This document shows, one piece after another, positions 7,331 to 16,474 of a stretch of DNA of 64,000 nucleotides. Numbering within the stretch: position 1 is the first letter of the stretch; each line of letters starts with the position of its first letter. The stretch spans positions 62,001-126,000 of the forward strand of contig NZ_PVNL01000044.1 in NCBI RefSeq assembly GCF_002994635.1. Reading direction: 5' to 3'. The translations under genes and the position numbers were made by a program. The notes under the pieces are model-generated. The model had not been told where the DNA came from. It was given only the letters and a program-made list of their open reading frames with translations, and did no database searches. The DNA is from Enhygromyxa salina (GTDB taxonomy: Bacteria > Myxococcota_A > Polyangia > Nannocystales > Nannocystaceae).

Positions 7331-10300
7331 TCAGTCCTCGCGCAGCACCCCATCGATCGCGTGGGCGAGCGACTGGCGTGAGAAGGGCTTTTGCAAGAAC
7401 GCCCGTGAGCCATCGAGCACGCCCAGTCGCATGATCGCATCGTCGGTATAGCCCGACATGTAGAGCACCTTGATATCGGGCCATGCGTGGATGATGCGAT
7501 CGGCGAGCTCACGGCCATTGAGGCCGGGCATGACCACGTCGACGAGCAGCAGATCAATGGCGTCAGCCTGGCCAGCCACGAAGACGGCCTCGTCCCCGTT
7601 GCTCGCAACCAGAACCTGGTAGCCGAGCCCCTGGAGCATGCGCGCGGTCAGGCCGCGGACGGCGGCCTCGTCCTCGACGATGAGGATGACCGTGCGGCTG
7701 TCGACCTCGCTGATCGGAATTGGCGCGAGCGGGGCCCGATCGGGCTTGGTGTCGCCAAACGGCAGAAAGATGCAAAACCGGGTGCCGCGACCGGGCTCGC
7801 TGTCGACGAACAGGCTCCCGCCGCTCTGCTCGACGATCCCGAGCACGGTCGAGAGCCCGAGGCCGGTCCCGAGGCCCGCGGGCTTGGTGGTGAAGAACGG
7901 CTCGAAGATGCGCTCGAGCTGATCCGCGGGGATGCCGAGCCCGGTGTCTTCGACCTCCAAGATGACGTAGGCGCCGGGCTCGACGGCGGGCGTGGCAGGG
8001 GGATCCTCGGCGCCGATCTGCGCGCGTCGGGTCCGAACCGTCAGCACGCCACCGTCGGGCATCGCGTCGCGGGCGTTGACGACCAGGTTCATCAGGACCT
8101 GCTCGAGCTGGCTGGGATCGACATGGACCCCGCAGCCCTCCGAGGTCAGCTCGGACTGCAGCTCGATGTTCTCGCCGATCAAGCGACGCAAGAGCTTGGC
8201 GATGTCGGTGACGAGGGCGTTGACGTCGACCCGCTTGGGCTTGAGCACCTGCCGGCGACTGAACGCGAGCAGCTGTCGGGTCAGGTCCGAGGCTCGCTCG
8301 GCCGCGTCGCGGATATCCGCCAGCGAGATCCCGACCTCGCTCGGATTGTCGACCTGCAAGATCGCGAGCTCGCAGGCGCCCAGCACGACGGTCAGCAAGT
8401 TGTTGAAGTCGTGGGCAACACCGCCGGCGAGGGTCCCGATCGCCTGCATCTTCTGGGCTTGACGGAGCTGGTCCTCGAGCTGGTGCTGATGGGTTCGGTC
8501 GGCGGTGATCAGGGTGACGCGCTCAATGACGTCGCCCCGCTTGATCGGTCCGAGCCTGGTCGACAGGTGACGGATGCCCCCGGGGGTGGTGATTTGCGCC
8601 TCGAAGAACTCGTGGGTCCCGTTCGCAAGGACCCTGTCGATCGCCGCGCGCGTGAGGCTTGCGTGGACCGGATCGAGAAGTTGCTCGGCCGTCATGCCGA
8701 CGATGTGGTTGACGTCGAAGCCATAGTCGACGCGATTGATGAACTCGAACCGGTGATTACGGTCGACGATTGCGATGAAGTCGGGGGCATTTTCGACGAG
8801 CGAGCGCCACTGGGCCTCTCGCTGGCGCAGGGCGTCGAACAGGCGCGCGTTGTCGAGGGCGATCGCCGCCTGGCGAGCGAGCGTCATCAGGATCTGGAGG
8901 TCGAGCCCCGAGAACACGGCGCTGAGCATGCTGTTCTCGAGGTAGAGCACGCCGATCCGTTGATCTTGCTTGACGATCGGCAGCGCCAGCAGCGAGCGGG
9001 GGCGGGCTGCCACGACGAAGGGATCGTTGGCGAACCGCTCGTCGAGCGGCCCGTCATCCACGACGATCGGCTCGGTGCCGCTGGCGGCCTCTTCGATCAG
9101 CGAGACCGGGACCTGGTCGCCGGCCTGCGCGAGCGGGACCGCGTCGACATGTCGCGCGCCCGTGCTGTCGCACTCGAACACCCCGGCGACGTGCAGGCCG
9201 TCGTCGCCGTCGAGCAGCAGCACACCGCGATCGGCCCCCGCGTTCTGCACGGTGCCGTCGAGCAGCGCGATCACGACGTCCTCGACGCTGGTCACGTTGG
9301 ACACCGTCTCGACCATCTTGACCAGCGCGCTGATATCGAGGGTCAGCTGGGTGTCGCTCGATGAGGTGTGGGCCGACGCGGACTTGGTTCGGGGGAACTC
9401 GCTGCCAGCGAGCGGGCCATCGCCGAGCCGACGCACGGCCGCCCGGGCGCCCCAGCGGGCGTAGCAACGTCGGGCGTGCTCGAAGTAGCCGACGGCGAGC
9501 TTGGGCTGGTTGCGGGCGACGAGGGCGTCGGCCGCGTGCTCGTTCACGCGGGCCTCGATGCTGACCCAGCCCGCGTCGGCCGCGGCGTTGGCCGCGGCGT
9601 CGAACTGCTCGAACGCGTCGACGAGCTCGCCACGCGCCTGCGCCCACGCGCCCGCGAGGAGCAGGCGCAGCGGCGTCGCGTTGGCCGGACAGCTCGCCTC
9701 CCAGCGCTCGAGCTGAGCGAAGCGAGCGTCGAGCTCGGCCGTGAGCTCGGCGCGGCCGTCGTCGTCGAGGTTGGCGTAGTCGGCACACGCGAGCATCGCC
9801 TCGAGCACGTCGAACAGGCCGGTCGAGAACAGCCCGGTGCCGGCGATGCGGGCGGGTCGACCGGCGGCGATCGCCCGCGCGAGGGCCTCGTCGTCGCGCA
9901 GGATCCAGGCCACGAACGCGGCGTGCACACTCGACTGATAGACGTCGGTGGGGTGAAGCACCGCCGAGCTGTCGTTGTCACCGCGAGCCCGCAGCCCAGC
10001 ACCAGGCTCCTGATCCAGCAGCACACTGCAGGCCTCGGCCGTCGCGGAGGTGACGGCCGCGAGCGACCTGGCGCCGATCTGGCTGACGAAGGCGGTGCCG
10101 AGCCGCGCGTCGGCGAGCGTGGTCTCGAGCGGGGCCCCGAGCAGCAGCTCGAGCGACGAGAGCGTGTTGACCGTGTAGCCGGCGTCGGTCAGCAGCCCGG
10201 CGTTGCGCAGCTTTTGAAACTGCTCGCGCAGCGACGAGTTATCGGGCCCCACCGGCGCGATCCAGGGCTGCACGGTGACCGTGTAGATCATCGCGGCGAA

Positions 10301-13183
10301 GCTCCGCAGCACGCTGGCGGGCAACCGCTCGAACAGCGCGAACGAGATCGCGGAGTAGCGCCGGGCACCCTCGAAGTCCCCGAGCGCCGACGCGCAGAGC
10401 AGCGCGAGCTGCATGAAGGCCGTGGCCGAGGCGTCGCTGCACCCGTGCTCGAGCGAGAGCTCGACGATCGTCAGGGTCAGCGCCGTCATCAAGTTGAGAT
10501 CGCCGGACACGTAGGCTGGCTTGGTCGCGGCGAGCAGCAGCGCGAGCAGGACCTGGAGGTCCGGCTCGCGAATGGGGGAGGGCTCGAGGATCGACTCGAA
10601 GCTGCGCTGCGCGAGGTTGGCGAGCACCCGCTGAAGCAGCGCGCCGCTCCACCCGGACGAGCCGCCGCGGCGTAGATCCAGATCGAACAGCGCCGCGGCC
10701 TCGACCAAGATCTGCAGGCACGACTCGATGTCCTCGCCGACCATCAGCAGCAGCTCGCGGCTGAGCAGCACGCGAGTTCGCTCGAGCCGCGTGCGCACGA
10801 GGCCGCTGAGCTCGCGGTAGGTCTGGGTGCCGCGCTCGGCGTCGCCGGCCATGAACTGGCACTCCGCGAGGGCGAGCAGCGACTCGAACAGCAGCTCGTG
10901 GCTGACGTCGTCATTGAGCAGGCGGGTGGCGGTCTGGTAGTGGAGCGCGGCCGTGACGAACGCCGCGGCCGTCCGCGCGCGCCCGGCTGCGCGTACACAC
11001 AGCGCGGCGAACTGGGCTCGCTCGTCGGGATCTTGGATCAGCTCGGACGCGTGCGCGACGTGGCTGACGAGCACGTGCATGAGCTCGGGATCCTGCGCGG
11101 CGTGGTCCGACTCGAGCATTCGTCGGGCCAGCGCGAGGTGGAGCTGGGCCGGGTCTTCGCTCAGGCTCTGGGCCGCCGCGTGACGGATGCGCTCGTGCGC
11201 GAAGGTGAAGGTCGGCGCGTCGGCCTGGTAGTCCTCGAGCAAGAACCCGGCGGCGCTGGCCTCGTAGAGCGACGCCGCGAGCTTGGCCTCGTCGACGCCC
11301 GCGAGCGCGGCGAGCGTGGGACGATCGAAGTGCCCGCCGACGTGGGCGGCGAGACCCAGCAGTTTCAAGGCGCCCGCGGACAGCTCCTGCAGGCGCCCGA
11401 CGAGGAACTCGACGACGTCGCCGGAGGCCTGCTGGGCCCGCGCGAGGTTCAGGTCGACCGTCCAGCGGCCGGTGTCGTGATCGATCGAGATCGCGCCCGC
11501 GTCGTGCAGCGCGACCACAGACTGCTCGACGAACAGCGGGATCCCCCGGGTCCGCTCGCTCAGCAGCTGGGCGAACGCCGACGCGGCTGCGGCGTCACCG
11601 AGCAGCGCCTGCGCCCACTCGAGCAGCGCCGCGTCGTCGAGCGGGCCGAGCTCGAGGGTCTGGTGCGCGCCCGGGAGGCCGCGCAGCCACGCGTGGATCT
11701 CATCGAGGTTGGTGTCGTCGTGGGGCAGCGTTGCGATGACCAGCACGCCGTGCTCGCCCGCGAGCAGGTGCTGGACGAGATGGCGGCTGGCTTCGTCGGC
11801 CCACTGCAGATCATCGATGAACAGGATGTACTCGTGGTCGGGCAGCAGCAGGGCGTCGGCGTAGCGCCCGACGCTGGCCCAGAATCGCGCGCGCGCGGCC
11901 CCGGGCTCGACCTGCGGCAGCTCGGGTAGCGGACCCAAGATCAGCCCGACCTCGGGCAGCACCTCGGCCAGCGCCGCGCCGGTCTCGTGCAGCGCCTCGT
12001 GGAGCCGCCGATGAACCTCGTCGCGCAGCTGAGCGGGGCCCCGCTCGAACCGACGCAGCAGCCTCGACAGCGTGTTTTTGACCGCAGCCATCGGCTCGCC
12101 GCGAACGGCCTCGAGCTTGTGCTGCATGAACTGGATGCCCTCGCCCCGCTGCTCGACGCCGCCGCGAAACTCCTCGACCAGCGTCGTCTTGCCGCACCCG
12201 GCAGGGCCCGACAGCACGACCAGCTGCGGTGAGCTGCGGGCCCGGTCACGCGCGGACTCCAGCGCCTCGCGCTCGCGCGAGCGCCCGTAGGCGCGCCGAG
12301 TCAGCGTCAGCCGCTCCGAGGGATCGAGCACGGCCAGCGCGAAGTCTGGGACCGGCTCATCGCGCTCGAGCGCCTCGATGCAGCGCTCGAGGTCGCGGCG
12401 CAGACCGAACGCGCCCTGGTAGCGCTCGTCCGGTGACTTGGCCAGCAGCTTGGCGACGATGTCGGCGACCGGCCGAGGGATCGCGGGGTTGCGCGCGTCG
12501 AGGCGCTCGGGCGCTCGGGCGATGTGGGCGTGGACCAGCTCGGACACGCCCAGCCGCCCGAACGGCGACTCGCCCGAGAGCATCCAATACATGGTCGCGC
12601 CGAGGCAGTAGTAGTCGCTGCGATAGTCGACGTCGCGGTTGACCCGGCCCGTGAGCTCGGGCGCGATGAATTCGAGGGTGCCCTCGAGCCGCCCGCGCGT
12701 CCGCGCGATGCCGGTGGCCCGCTCGACGACCGACGCGATGCCAAAGTCGATCAGCAAGACCCGCGAGCGCGAGGCGTCGACCAGCACGTTGTCCGGCTTG
12801 ACGTCGCGGTGAACGACGTGGGCACGGTGCAGCCCCACGAGCGCCTCGAGGATGCCGAGCGTGATCCTGAGGCTGTCGAGCACACCGAGCGCGCGCTCGC
12901 GGGTGTGGACCGGGAGCGACTGACATCCTGGATCGTCGAACACCAGCGCGAGCTCGTCGCCGTGGTCGATGAACTCGCGCAGACGCAGCGCTCGCGACGA
13001 CTCGATCTGCTCATAGATCATCCGCTCGTTGAGAAAGCGCGGACGACACTCGGCGAGCGGCAAGGCCGAGTGCGGTCGCTTGATCACGACCAGACGACCC
13101 TCTCCGTCAACGCCGCGCGCGACGACGCTGCGCGATGACTCGCTGAGCGTCTCCGTCACGCGAATCCCGTCGAGGGGCATCAT
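7331..13183 (-). CDS. Ser/Thr kinase-AAA ATPase-GAF/PAS-hybrid histidine kinase
   Basis: A 1950-residue signalling protein. The start ATG (13183) begins a Ser/Thr kinase domain: Lys35, HRDVKPDN at 125-132, DFG at 146-148, APE at 174-176. A P-loop ATPase follows (GPAGCGKTT at 325-333; Walker B-like LFIDDLQWAD), then several hundred residues of TPR-like helices. Next come a GAF domain (about 1330-1480), a PAS domain, HisKA with phospho-acceptor His in GGVAHDFNN (about 1590), HATPase_c (VVNARD, DTGLGI, GTGLGLS), and a C-terminal receiver (about 1829-1950) with Asp in LLVDVVMPG. This trifunctional layout is well known in myxobacteria and other large genomes. The signal is unknown. No transmembrane segment is visible, so it should be cytoplasmic. 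The cytochrome P450 gene ends 112 bp upstream on the same strand. Confidence 0.93.
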   Translation of the reverse strand: MMPLDGIRVTETLSESSRSVVARGVDGEGRLVVIKRPHSALPLAECRPRFLNERMIYEQIESSRALRLREFIDHGDELALVFDDPGCQSLPVHTRERALGVLDSLRITLGILEALVGLHRAHVVHRDVKPDNVLVDASRSRVLLIDFGIASVVERATGIARTRGRLEGTLEFIAPELTGRVNRDVDYRSDYYCLGATMYWMLSGESPFGRLGVSELVHAHIARAPERLDARNPAIPRPVADIVAKLLAKSPDERYQGAFGLRRDLERCIEALERDEPVPDFALAVLDPSERLTLTRRAYGRSREREALESARDRARSSPQLVVLSGPAGCGKTTLVEEFRGGVEQRGEGIQFMQHKLEAVRGEPMAAVKNTLSRLLRRFERGPAQLRDEVHRRLHEALHETGAALAEVLPEVGLILGPLPELPQVEPGAARARFWASVGRYADALLLPDHEYILFIDDLQWADEASRHLVQHLLAGEHGVLVIATLPHDDTNLDEIHAWLRGLPGAHQTLELGPLDDAALLEWAQALLGDAAAASAFAQLLSERTRGIPLFVEQSVVALHDAGAISIDHDTGRWTVDLNLARAQQASGDVVEFLVGRLQELSAGALKLLGLAAHVGGHFDRPTLAALAGVDEAKLAASLYEASAAGFLLEDYQADAPTFTFAHERIRHAAAQSLSEDPAQLHLALARRMLESDHAAQDPELMHVLVSHVAHASELIQDPDERAQFAALCVRAAGRARTAAAFVTAALHYQTATRLLNDDVSHELLFESLLALAECQFMAGDAERGTQTYRELSGLVRTRLERTRVLLSRELLLMVGEDIESCLQILVEAAALFDLDLRRGGSSGWSGALLQRVLANLAQRSFESILEPSPIREPDLQVLLALLLAATKPAYVSGDLNLMTALTLTIVELSLEHGCSDASATAFMQLALLCASALGDFEGARRYSAISFALFERLPASVLRSFAAMIYTVTVQPWIAPVGPDNSSLREQFQKLRNAGLLTDAGYTVNTLSSLELLLGAPLETTLADARLGTAFVSQIGARSLAAVTSATAEACSVLLDQEPGAGLRARGDNDSSAVLHPTDVYQSSVHAAFVAWILRDDEALARAIAAGRPARIAGTGLFSTGLFDVLEAMLACADYANLDDDGRAELTAELDARFAQLERWEASCPANATPLRLLLAGAWAQARGELVDAFEQFDAAANAAADAGWVSIEARVNEHAADALVARNQPKLAVGYFEHARRCYARWGARAAVRRLGDGPLAGSEFPRTKSASAHTSSSDTQLTLDISALVKMVETVSNVTSVEDVVIALLDGTVQNAGADRGVLLLDGDDGLHVAGVFECDSTGARHVDAVPLAQAGDQVPVSLIEEAASGTEPIVVDDGPLDERFANDPFVVAARPRSLLALPIVKQDQRIGVLYLENSMLSAVFSGLDLQILMTLARQAAIALDNARLFDALRQREAQWRSLVENAPDFIAIVDRNHRFEFINRVDYGFDVNHIVGMTAEQLLDPVHASLTRAAIDRVLANGTHEFFEAQITTPGGIRHLSTRLGPIKRGDVIERVTLITADRTHQHQLEDQLRQAQKMQAIGTLAGGVAHDFNNLLTVVLGACELAILQVDNPSEVGISLADIRDAAERASDLTRQLLAFSRRQVLKPKRVDVNALVTDIAKLLRRLIGENIELQSELTSEGCGVHVDPSQLEQVLMNLVVNARDAMPDGGVLTVRTRRAQIGAEDPPATPAVEPGAYVILEVEDTGLGIPADQLERIFEPFFTTKPAGLGTGLGLSTVLGIVEQSGGSLFVDSEPGRGTRFCIFLPFGDTKPDRAPLAPIPISEVDSRTVILIVEDEAAVRGLTARMLQGLGYQVLVASNGDEAVFVAGQADAIDLLLVDVVMPGLNGRELADRIIHAWPDIKVLYMSGYTDDAIMRLGVLDGSRAFLQKPFSRQSLAHAIDGVLRED

Positions 13184-13295
13184 GCGAGCGTAACAGCCAG
13201 GACGCTGGCACGATGCTACGGCACGGTGAGACCGACATCGAGCGATTGCGGCACAAACGCGAACGGCGCGCGAGCGATCCCGTGTATCGCGCGAC

Positions 13296-14474
13296 CTAGT
13301 TGAGGGTTGCGGGAAGGTGGTCAGGCCCAAACGCGATAGACCCGCGGGTGCCAACCATGTACTTGGGTGCCGCGCGACTGGGGTCGGCGCGAAGGTTGGG
13401 GAAGCGTGCGAGCAGCTGCGAGATGGCCACGCGGGTCTCCATGCGAGCGAGCGGTGCGCCCACGCAATAGTGCGCGCCACCGCTGAAGATCATGGTCTTG
13501 ACCTTGCGCTCGATGTCAAATGTTTCGGGGCTGGGATACAGGCTCGCGTCAAAGTGCATCGCCTGCCAGCCGAGCTGCACGACGCTGCCCGCGTCGAAGT
13601 CGTGACCAGCGATCGTGGTTGGTTGCTCGACGAAGCGCACGGTGCCAGACGAGCTCCCGCACCAGCGCCACGACTCTTCGATCGCGGCCGGGAGCAGGGC
13701 TGCGTCGTCCCGAACCCGGGCCAGGGCCTCTGGGTAGCGCAGCAGCCCGGCCAGGGTCGACGCGAGCCCCCAGATCGTGGTCTCGTAGCTGCCGAGGATC
13801 AGCGTGAACACGATCCGCTCGCAGGCCTCGACGGTGCCCTGGCCCCCGGCGATCAGGGCCTTGGCGATCTCGCCCAGCATCGTGTCACTCGGGTTCTCGA
13901 GCTCACGCGCGGCGATCGATCGCAGCTCGTCGGCCATCTCCGCGTAGGCGTCACTGCCCGCGCTGACGACCTCGGGATCGAAGGGACGGACGATCGCCAG
14001 CAGGATCTTGCGGACCAGCGCGTCGTTGCTGGCGATGCGGTCGGCCGGGAGCCCAAACAGGGCGGACACGACCTGCTGCGGCACCGCCACGCAGAAGTGA
14101 TCGATGAGGTCGGGCTGGTCCTGGTTGGCGAGTGAGTCGAGCACGCCGGCCACCGCCGGAACGACTATTTTCTGCTCGTAGGCCCGGATCTGCTGGGGAG
14201 CAAAGAACTGGTTGTAGAGCTTGCGCATCTGGGTGTGGGCGGTGCCCGATGTCGCGATCAGCGCGTCTTTCATCAGGCCGTTGGCGAATACCCTGGTGCT
14301 AAAGGTCTGCCCGTCGCGCAGCATAATTTCGATCCACTTGGTCGAGAGGACCACCGGCATGCCCATGCCCTCGTCGAAGTAGACCGGGTCGTCGAGCGCC
14401 GCGGCAGCGAGCTGCATCGGGAGCTTTGTCGGATCCTCGGACACGATCGCGAACAGACTCTTTTTGGTGAGCAT
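13296..14474 (-). CDS. Cytochrome P450
   Basis: A 392-residue soluble P450. The heme-binding loop is canonical (FSGGAHYCVGAPLAR, Cys337); the K-helix ExxR is in EESWRW. The I-helix oxygen-binding segment reads LILGSYETT, where the usual acid-Thr pair is E-T preceded by a Tyr; many P450s have A/G-G-x-D/E-T, so this is slightly unusual. Length fits bacterial class I enzymes, which need separate ferredoxin and reductase; none is encoded nearby. The substrate is unknown. I start at ATG 14474, since the upstream GTG extension has no coding character. It shares a strand with the giant kinase downstream, which may respond to or control the same process. Confidence 0.93.
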   Translation of the reverse strand: MLTKKSLFAIVSEDPTKLPMQLAAAALDDPVYFDEGMGMPVVLSTKWIEIMLRDGQTFSTRVFANGLMKDALIATSGTAHTQMRKLYNQFFAPQQIRAYEQKIVVPAVAGVLDSLANQDQPDLIDHFCVAVPQQVVSALFGLPADRIASNDALVRKILLAIVRPFDPEVVSAGSDAYAEMADELRSIAARELENPSDTMLGEIAKALIAGGQGTVEACERIVFTLILGSYETTIWGLASTLAGLLRYPEALARVRDDAALLPAAIEESWRWCGSSSGTVRFVEQPTTIAGHDFDAGSVVQLGWQAMHFDASLYPSPETFDIERKVKTMIFSGGAHYCVGAPLARMETRVAISQLLARFPNLRADPSRAAPKYMVGTRGSIAFGPDHLPATLN

Positions 14475-14549
14475 GGTATATCTTGTCTGAGCGCGACTCG
14501 CGGGGTCAATCAAATCCGCGCGATCGACATTTTGGCCCACGGGTTTGAA

Positions 14550-15031
14550 TCATAGATCCGTGCGCACAGCGTTTACTGGCCCGAAGCGTCCGCGCACCAC
14601 TGGGGCGGCATGCTGCGGGTGATCAGCTCGGCGGGTCAAGATCCGCGACGCAGTGTCGAGGTTGCCGAAGTCGTCGCTGGTCAGCAGCATCACCCGGCGC
14701 GCGTGGCCGATGCCGACCGCGTCGAGCACCTCGTCGCTGCGGATGTCGCCGACGACCGGCGCGCAAAAGTAGGCTCCCCACAGCGCGCCGCGCCAGATCG
14801 GGACCCGCCGTGCGGGGTGCCAAGGTCGACGCCGCCGACCACGAACAAGCCGAGCGCGTAGGCCTTGGCCCAGTAGCCGACTTCGCTCAGCTCGCGCTCG
14901 CTGACCTCGACGCCCGAGGACAGACCAAGAAAGCCCGAGAGGAACACCAGCGCAACCGGGACGGCGCGCCAAGCCCTCGCGCGCGGCTCGAGCCGCGTGT
15001 GCGAAGACAGACCTTGGCCAGCGCTGGGCAT
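14550..15031 (-). pseudogene. Remnant of a TrkA-N/NAD-binding ion-channel gene
   Basis: Two reading frames each carry part of one protein. The frame from 15031 gives an N-terminal membrane segment and a conserved-looking block (GYWAKAYALGLFVVGGVDLG), then fails. A second frame continues with GALWGAYFCAP and jumps to a Rossmann/RCK-type stretch (VVGDIRSDEVLDAVGI, then RRVMLLTSDDFGNLDTA), typical of TrkA-N domains in potassium-channel-like proteins. The second half of the membrane region and the GxGxxG start of the nucleotide domain are missing. At least one frameshift and one internal deletion are therefore needed, so the gene is dead. Confidence 0.65.
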
Positions 15032-15105
15032 GACCTATAGTAGATCTGATCCGCGCAAGTTGGGATTGGCTCCCAGGCGACACGATGCAGCACACCACAC
15101 CCTGC

Positions 15106-15272
15106 TAGAGCGCCAATCAGTTTGAATTCACGACGCCAGGCACATCTGGGACCGCTCCTGCCGTTGTCGGTCGGCGCTCGCAGTATGCCGGATACAGCTT
15201 CGGCCTCCCTCCTAGGCAGGAACGGCCCCAGACGCACCTGACGACGCGACTCCAAACTGATCGGCGCTCTAG
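15106..15272. mobile_element. MITE-like 167-bp inverted-repeat element
   Basis: The ends are inverted repeats: CTAGAGCGCCAATCAGTTTG at 15106-15125 and its reverse complement with one mismatch at 15253-15272. Weaker symmetry continues inward for about 25 more bases on each side. No ORF fits inside. An internal 50-bp part (15143-15192) recurs at 58195-58244 with two differences, so the sequence is dispersed in this genome. The right end supplies the TAG stop of the DoxX-like gene, so insertion may have trimmed that gene's end. It could also be a structured non-coding RNA. Confidence 0.6.
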
Positions 15273-15634
15273 AGCGGCTTTAGCAAGATCCTGCCGTACG
15301 CAATGAACGCGCAGATGCCGGCCACGACCAGCCAATAGATCATGGGGCCGTAAGTTGGGTCACCGGATGAGAGATGCAATCCGACAAACAGCAGCATCTC
15401 GGCCGCGATGCAGACCGCCGCGATTGGCGCCAGTTTGGCGAGGCGCTTGTTGAAGGCCGGCAGGATCAGGGCCAGGCTGCAGAGCAGCTCGATGACGCTC
15501 AGCGCCAGCCAGGCGGCGTGGGGCATCGCGCTGAGCGAAGGCACGACCTGCTCGGAATTGGAAAGCTTCCACACCGCACCCGTGACGGTGTGCAGAGCGA
15601 GCAAGACTTGAAGCACCCACAAGAGAATGTTCAT
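15269..15634 (-). CDS. DoxX-like membrane protein
   Basis: A 121-residue protein with four hydrophobic helices and the short loops typical of DoxX-family proteins (start MNILLWVLQVLLALHTVTGA). Function in the family is mostly unknown; some members act with oxidoreductases in redox stress. Its ATG overlaps the stop of the SRPBCC gene by four bases (ATGA), making it the last gene of an ArsR-controlled operon. Its TAG stop lies inside the end of a MITE-like element. Confidence 0.8.
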   Translation of the reverse strand: MNILLWVLQVLLALHTVTGAVWKLSNSEQVVPSLSAMPHAAWLALSVIELLCSLALILPAFNKRLAKLAPIAAVCIAAEMLLFVGLHLSSGDPTYGPMIYWLVVAGICAFIAYGRILLKPL

Positions 15635-16089
15635 ACCTCGTCTCGTCCTTCCCGGTCGAGCAGGTCGACGAGCTTCCCGCCCATGAGCTTCCAGCCGTAG
15701 CGCGCACCACCAAAGTTCTGCTTCTGCGACGGCTTGAAGCCCGACTGTACGAGCGAGAGGCGGGTGCCCGACGAGGTGGGCTCGAGCGTGAAGGTGACCA
15801 CCGTGTCCAGCTCCATGTCGCCCACGACCCACGCGTAACTCAGCTTCCGGTGGGTATCGACCTCGAGGATCCGGCAGTTCACGGTCCCGTCCCAGCCGGG
15901 GTAGGGCTGGGTCTTGAACGTGAACGTGGCTCCCGGATCGAGCTCGAGTCCGACAATGGGCAGGAGCCACTCGCTGAGCAGCACCGGGTCCGTGAGTGCG
16001 TGCCACACCCGCTCCGGCGAATGACGCAGTTTGAATTCGAACGAGATCGACTCGGTTTGGGATGGGGGTGTCGTGTCTTTGGCAGTCAT
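15631..16089 (-). CDS. SRPBCC (AHSA1-like) domain protein
   Basis: A 152-residue single-domain protein of the START/SRPBCC fold, AHSA1 subgroup. It opens with the family pattern FEFKLRHSPERVWHALTDP, has the LLSEWL block, the GWDGTVNCRILEVD strand region and a C-terminal helix ending in LVDLLDREG. Members bind hydrophobic ligands; the ligand is not known. The gene lies between an ArsR repressor (4-base overlap upstream) and a DoxX-like gene (4-base overlap downstream). ArsR plus SRPBCC is a common pairing in which the repressor controls its own operon. Confidence 0.9.
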   Translation of the reverse strand: MTAKDTTPPSQTESISFEFKLRHSPERVWHALTDPVLLSEWLLPIVGLELDPGATFTFKTQPYPGWDGTVNCRILEVDTHRKLSYAWVVGDMELDTVVTFTLEPTSSGTRLSLVQSGFKPSQKQNFGGARYGWKLMGGKLVDLLDREGRDEV

Positions 16090-16415
16090 TGGTCCATTTT
16101 CTCGAGCAGTTGTTCAAGGCGATCGGCGCGCTCCGTCCAGAACGCCTGGTAGTGCGCGATCCAGTCGATCAGAGGCTTCAGTCCGCGCGGTTCCACGCGA
16201 TAGTGGGCATGGCGGCCCTCTCGTCGGCTGGTCACCAGACCGGCGCTCTTCAAAGTGGCGAGGTGCTGCGAGACCGCCGGTTGCGAGATGTTGAAGCGGG
16301 CCGTGAGGTCCTTCACCGCCGCTTCGCCGCGCGTGAGCGACTCGAAGATCGCCCGACGGCTGGGGTCCGCCAGTGCCTGGAAGATCTTGTCTTCGATCAC
16401 GGTCGCGCGCCGCAT
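16086..16415 (-). CDS. ArsR-family transcriptional repressor
   Basis: A 109-residue winged-helix repressor. The fold signature is clear: FQALADPSRRAIFESLTRGE, then the recognition helix ISQPAVSQHLATLKSAGLV and the wing RREGRHAHYRVEP. No metal-binding Cys motif is seen in the alpha-3 or alpha-5 regions, so it belongs with the non-metal ArsR proteins that accompany SRPBCC genes. I start at ATG 16415 because the longer frame would put coding sequence inside the operator palindrome. The palindrome abuts the start codon, so autoregulation is likely. Confidence 0.9.
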   Translation of the reverse strand: MRRATVIEDKIFQALADPSRRAIFESLTRGEAAVKDLTARFNISQPAVSQHLATLKSAGLVTSRREGRHAHYRVEPRGLKPLIDWIAHYQAFWTERADRLEQLLEKMDQ

Positions 16416-16450
16416 TGACAACAAATAAGCCACGGCTTATTTGTTGTCAA
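16415..16450. promoter_or_regulatory. ArsR operator palindrome
   Basis: A perfect inverted repeat: TTGACAACAAATAAGC (16415-16430), four bases, then its exact reverse complement (16435-16450). It is AT-rich against its surroundings and touches the ArsR start codon, so bound repressor would block transcription and translation start of the three-gene operon. It could form an RNA hairpin too. Confidence 0.85.
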
Positions 16451-16474
16451 GCCGGCTGCTCAGCTTCCGAGCAC

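Noticed and set aside
7487..9364. Long plus-strand open frame of 625 codons opposite the giant kinase
   Set aside because: It is antisense to clear histidine kinase domains; composition is Asp/Gly/Leu/Arg-rich as expected for a high-GC shadow, and no motif is present.
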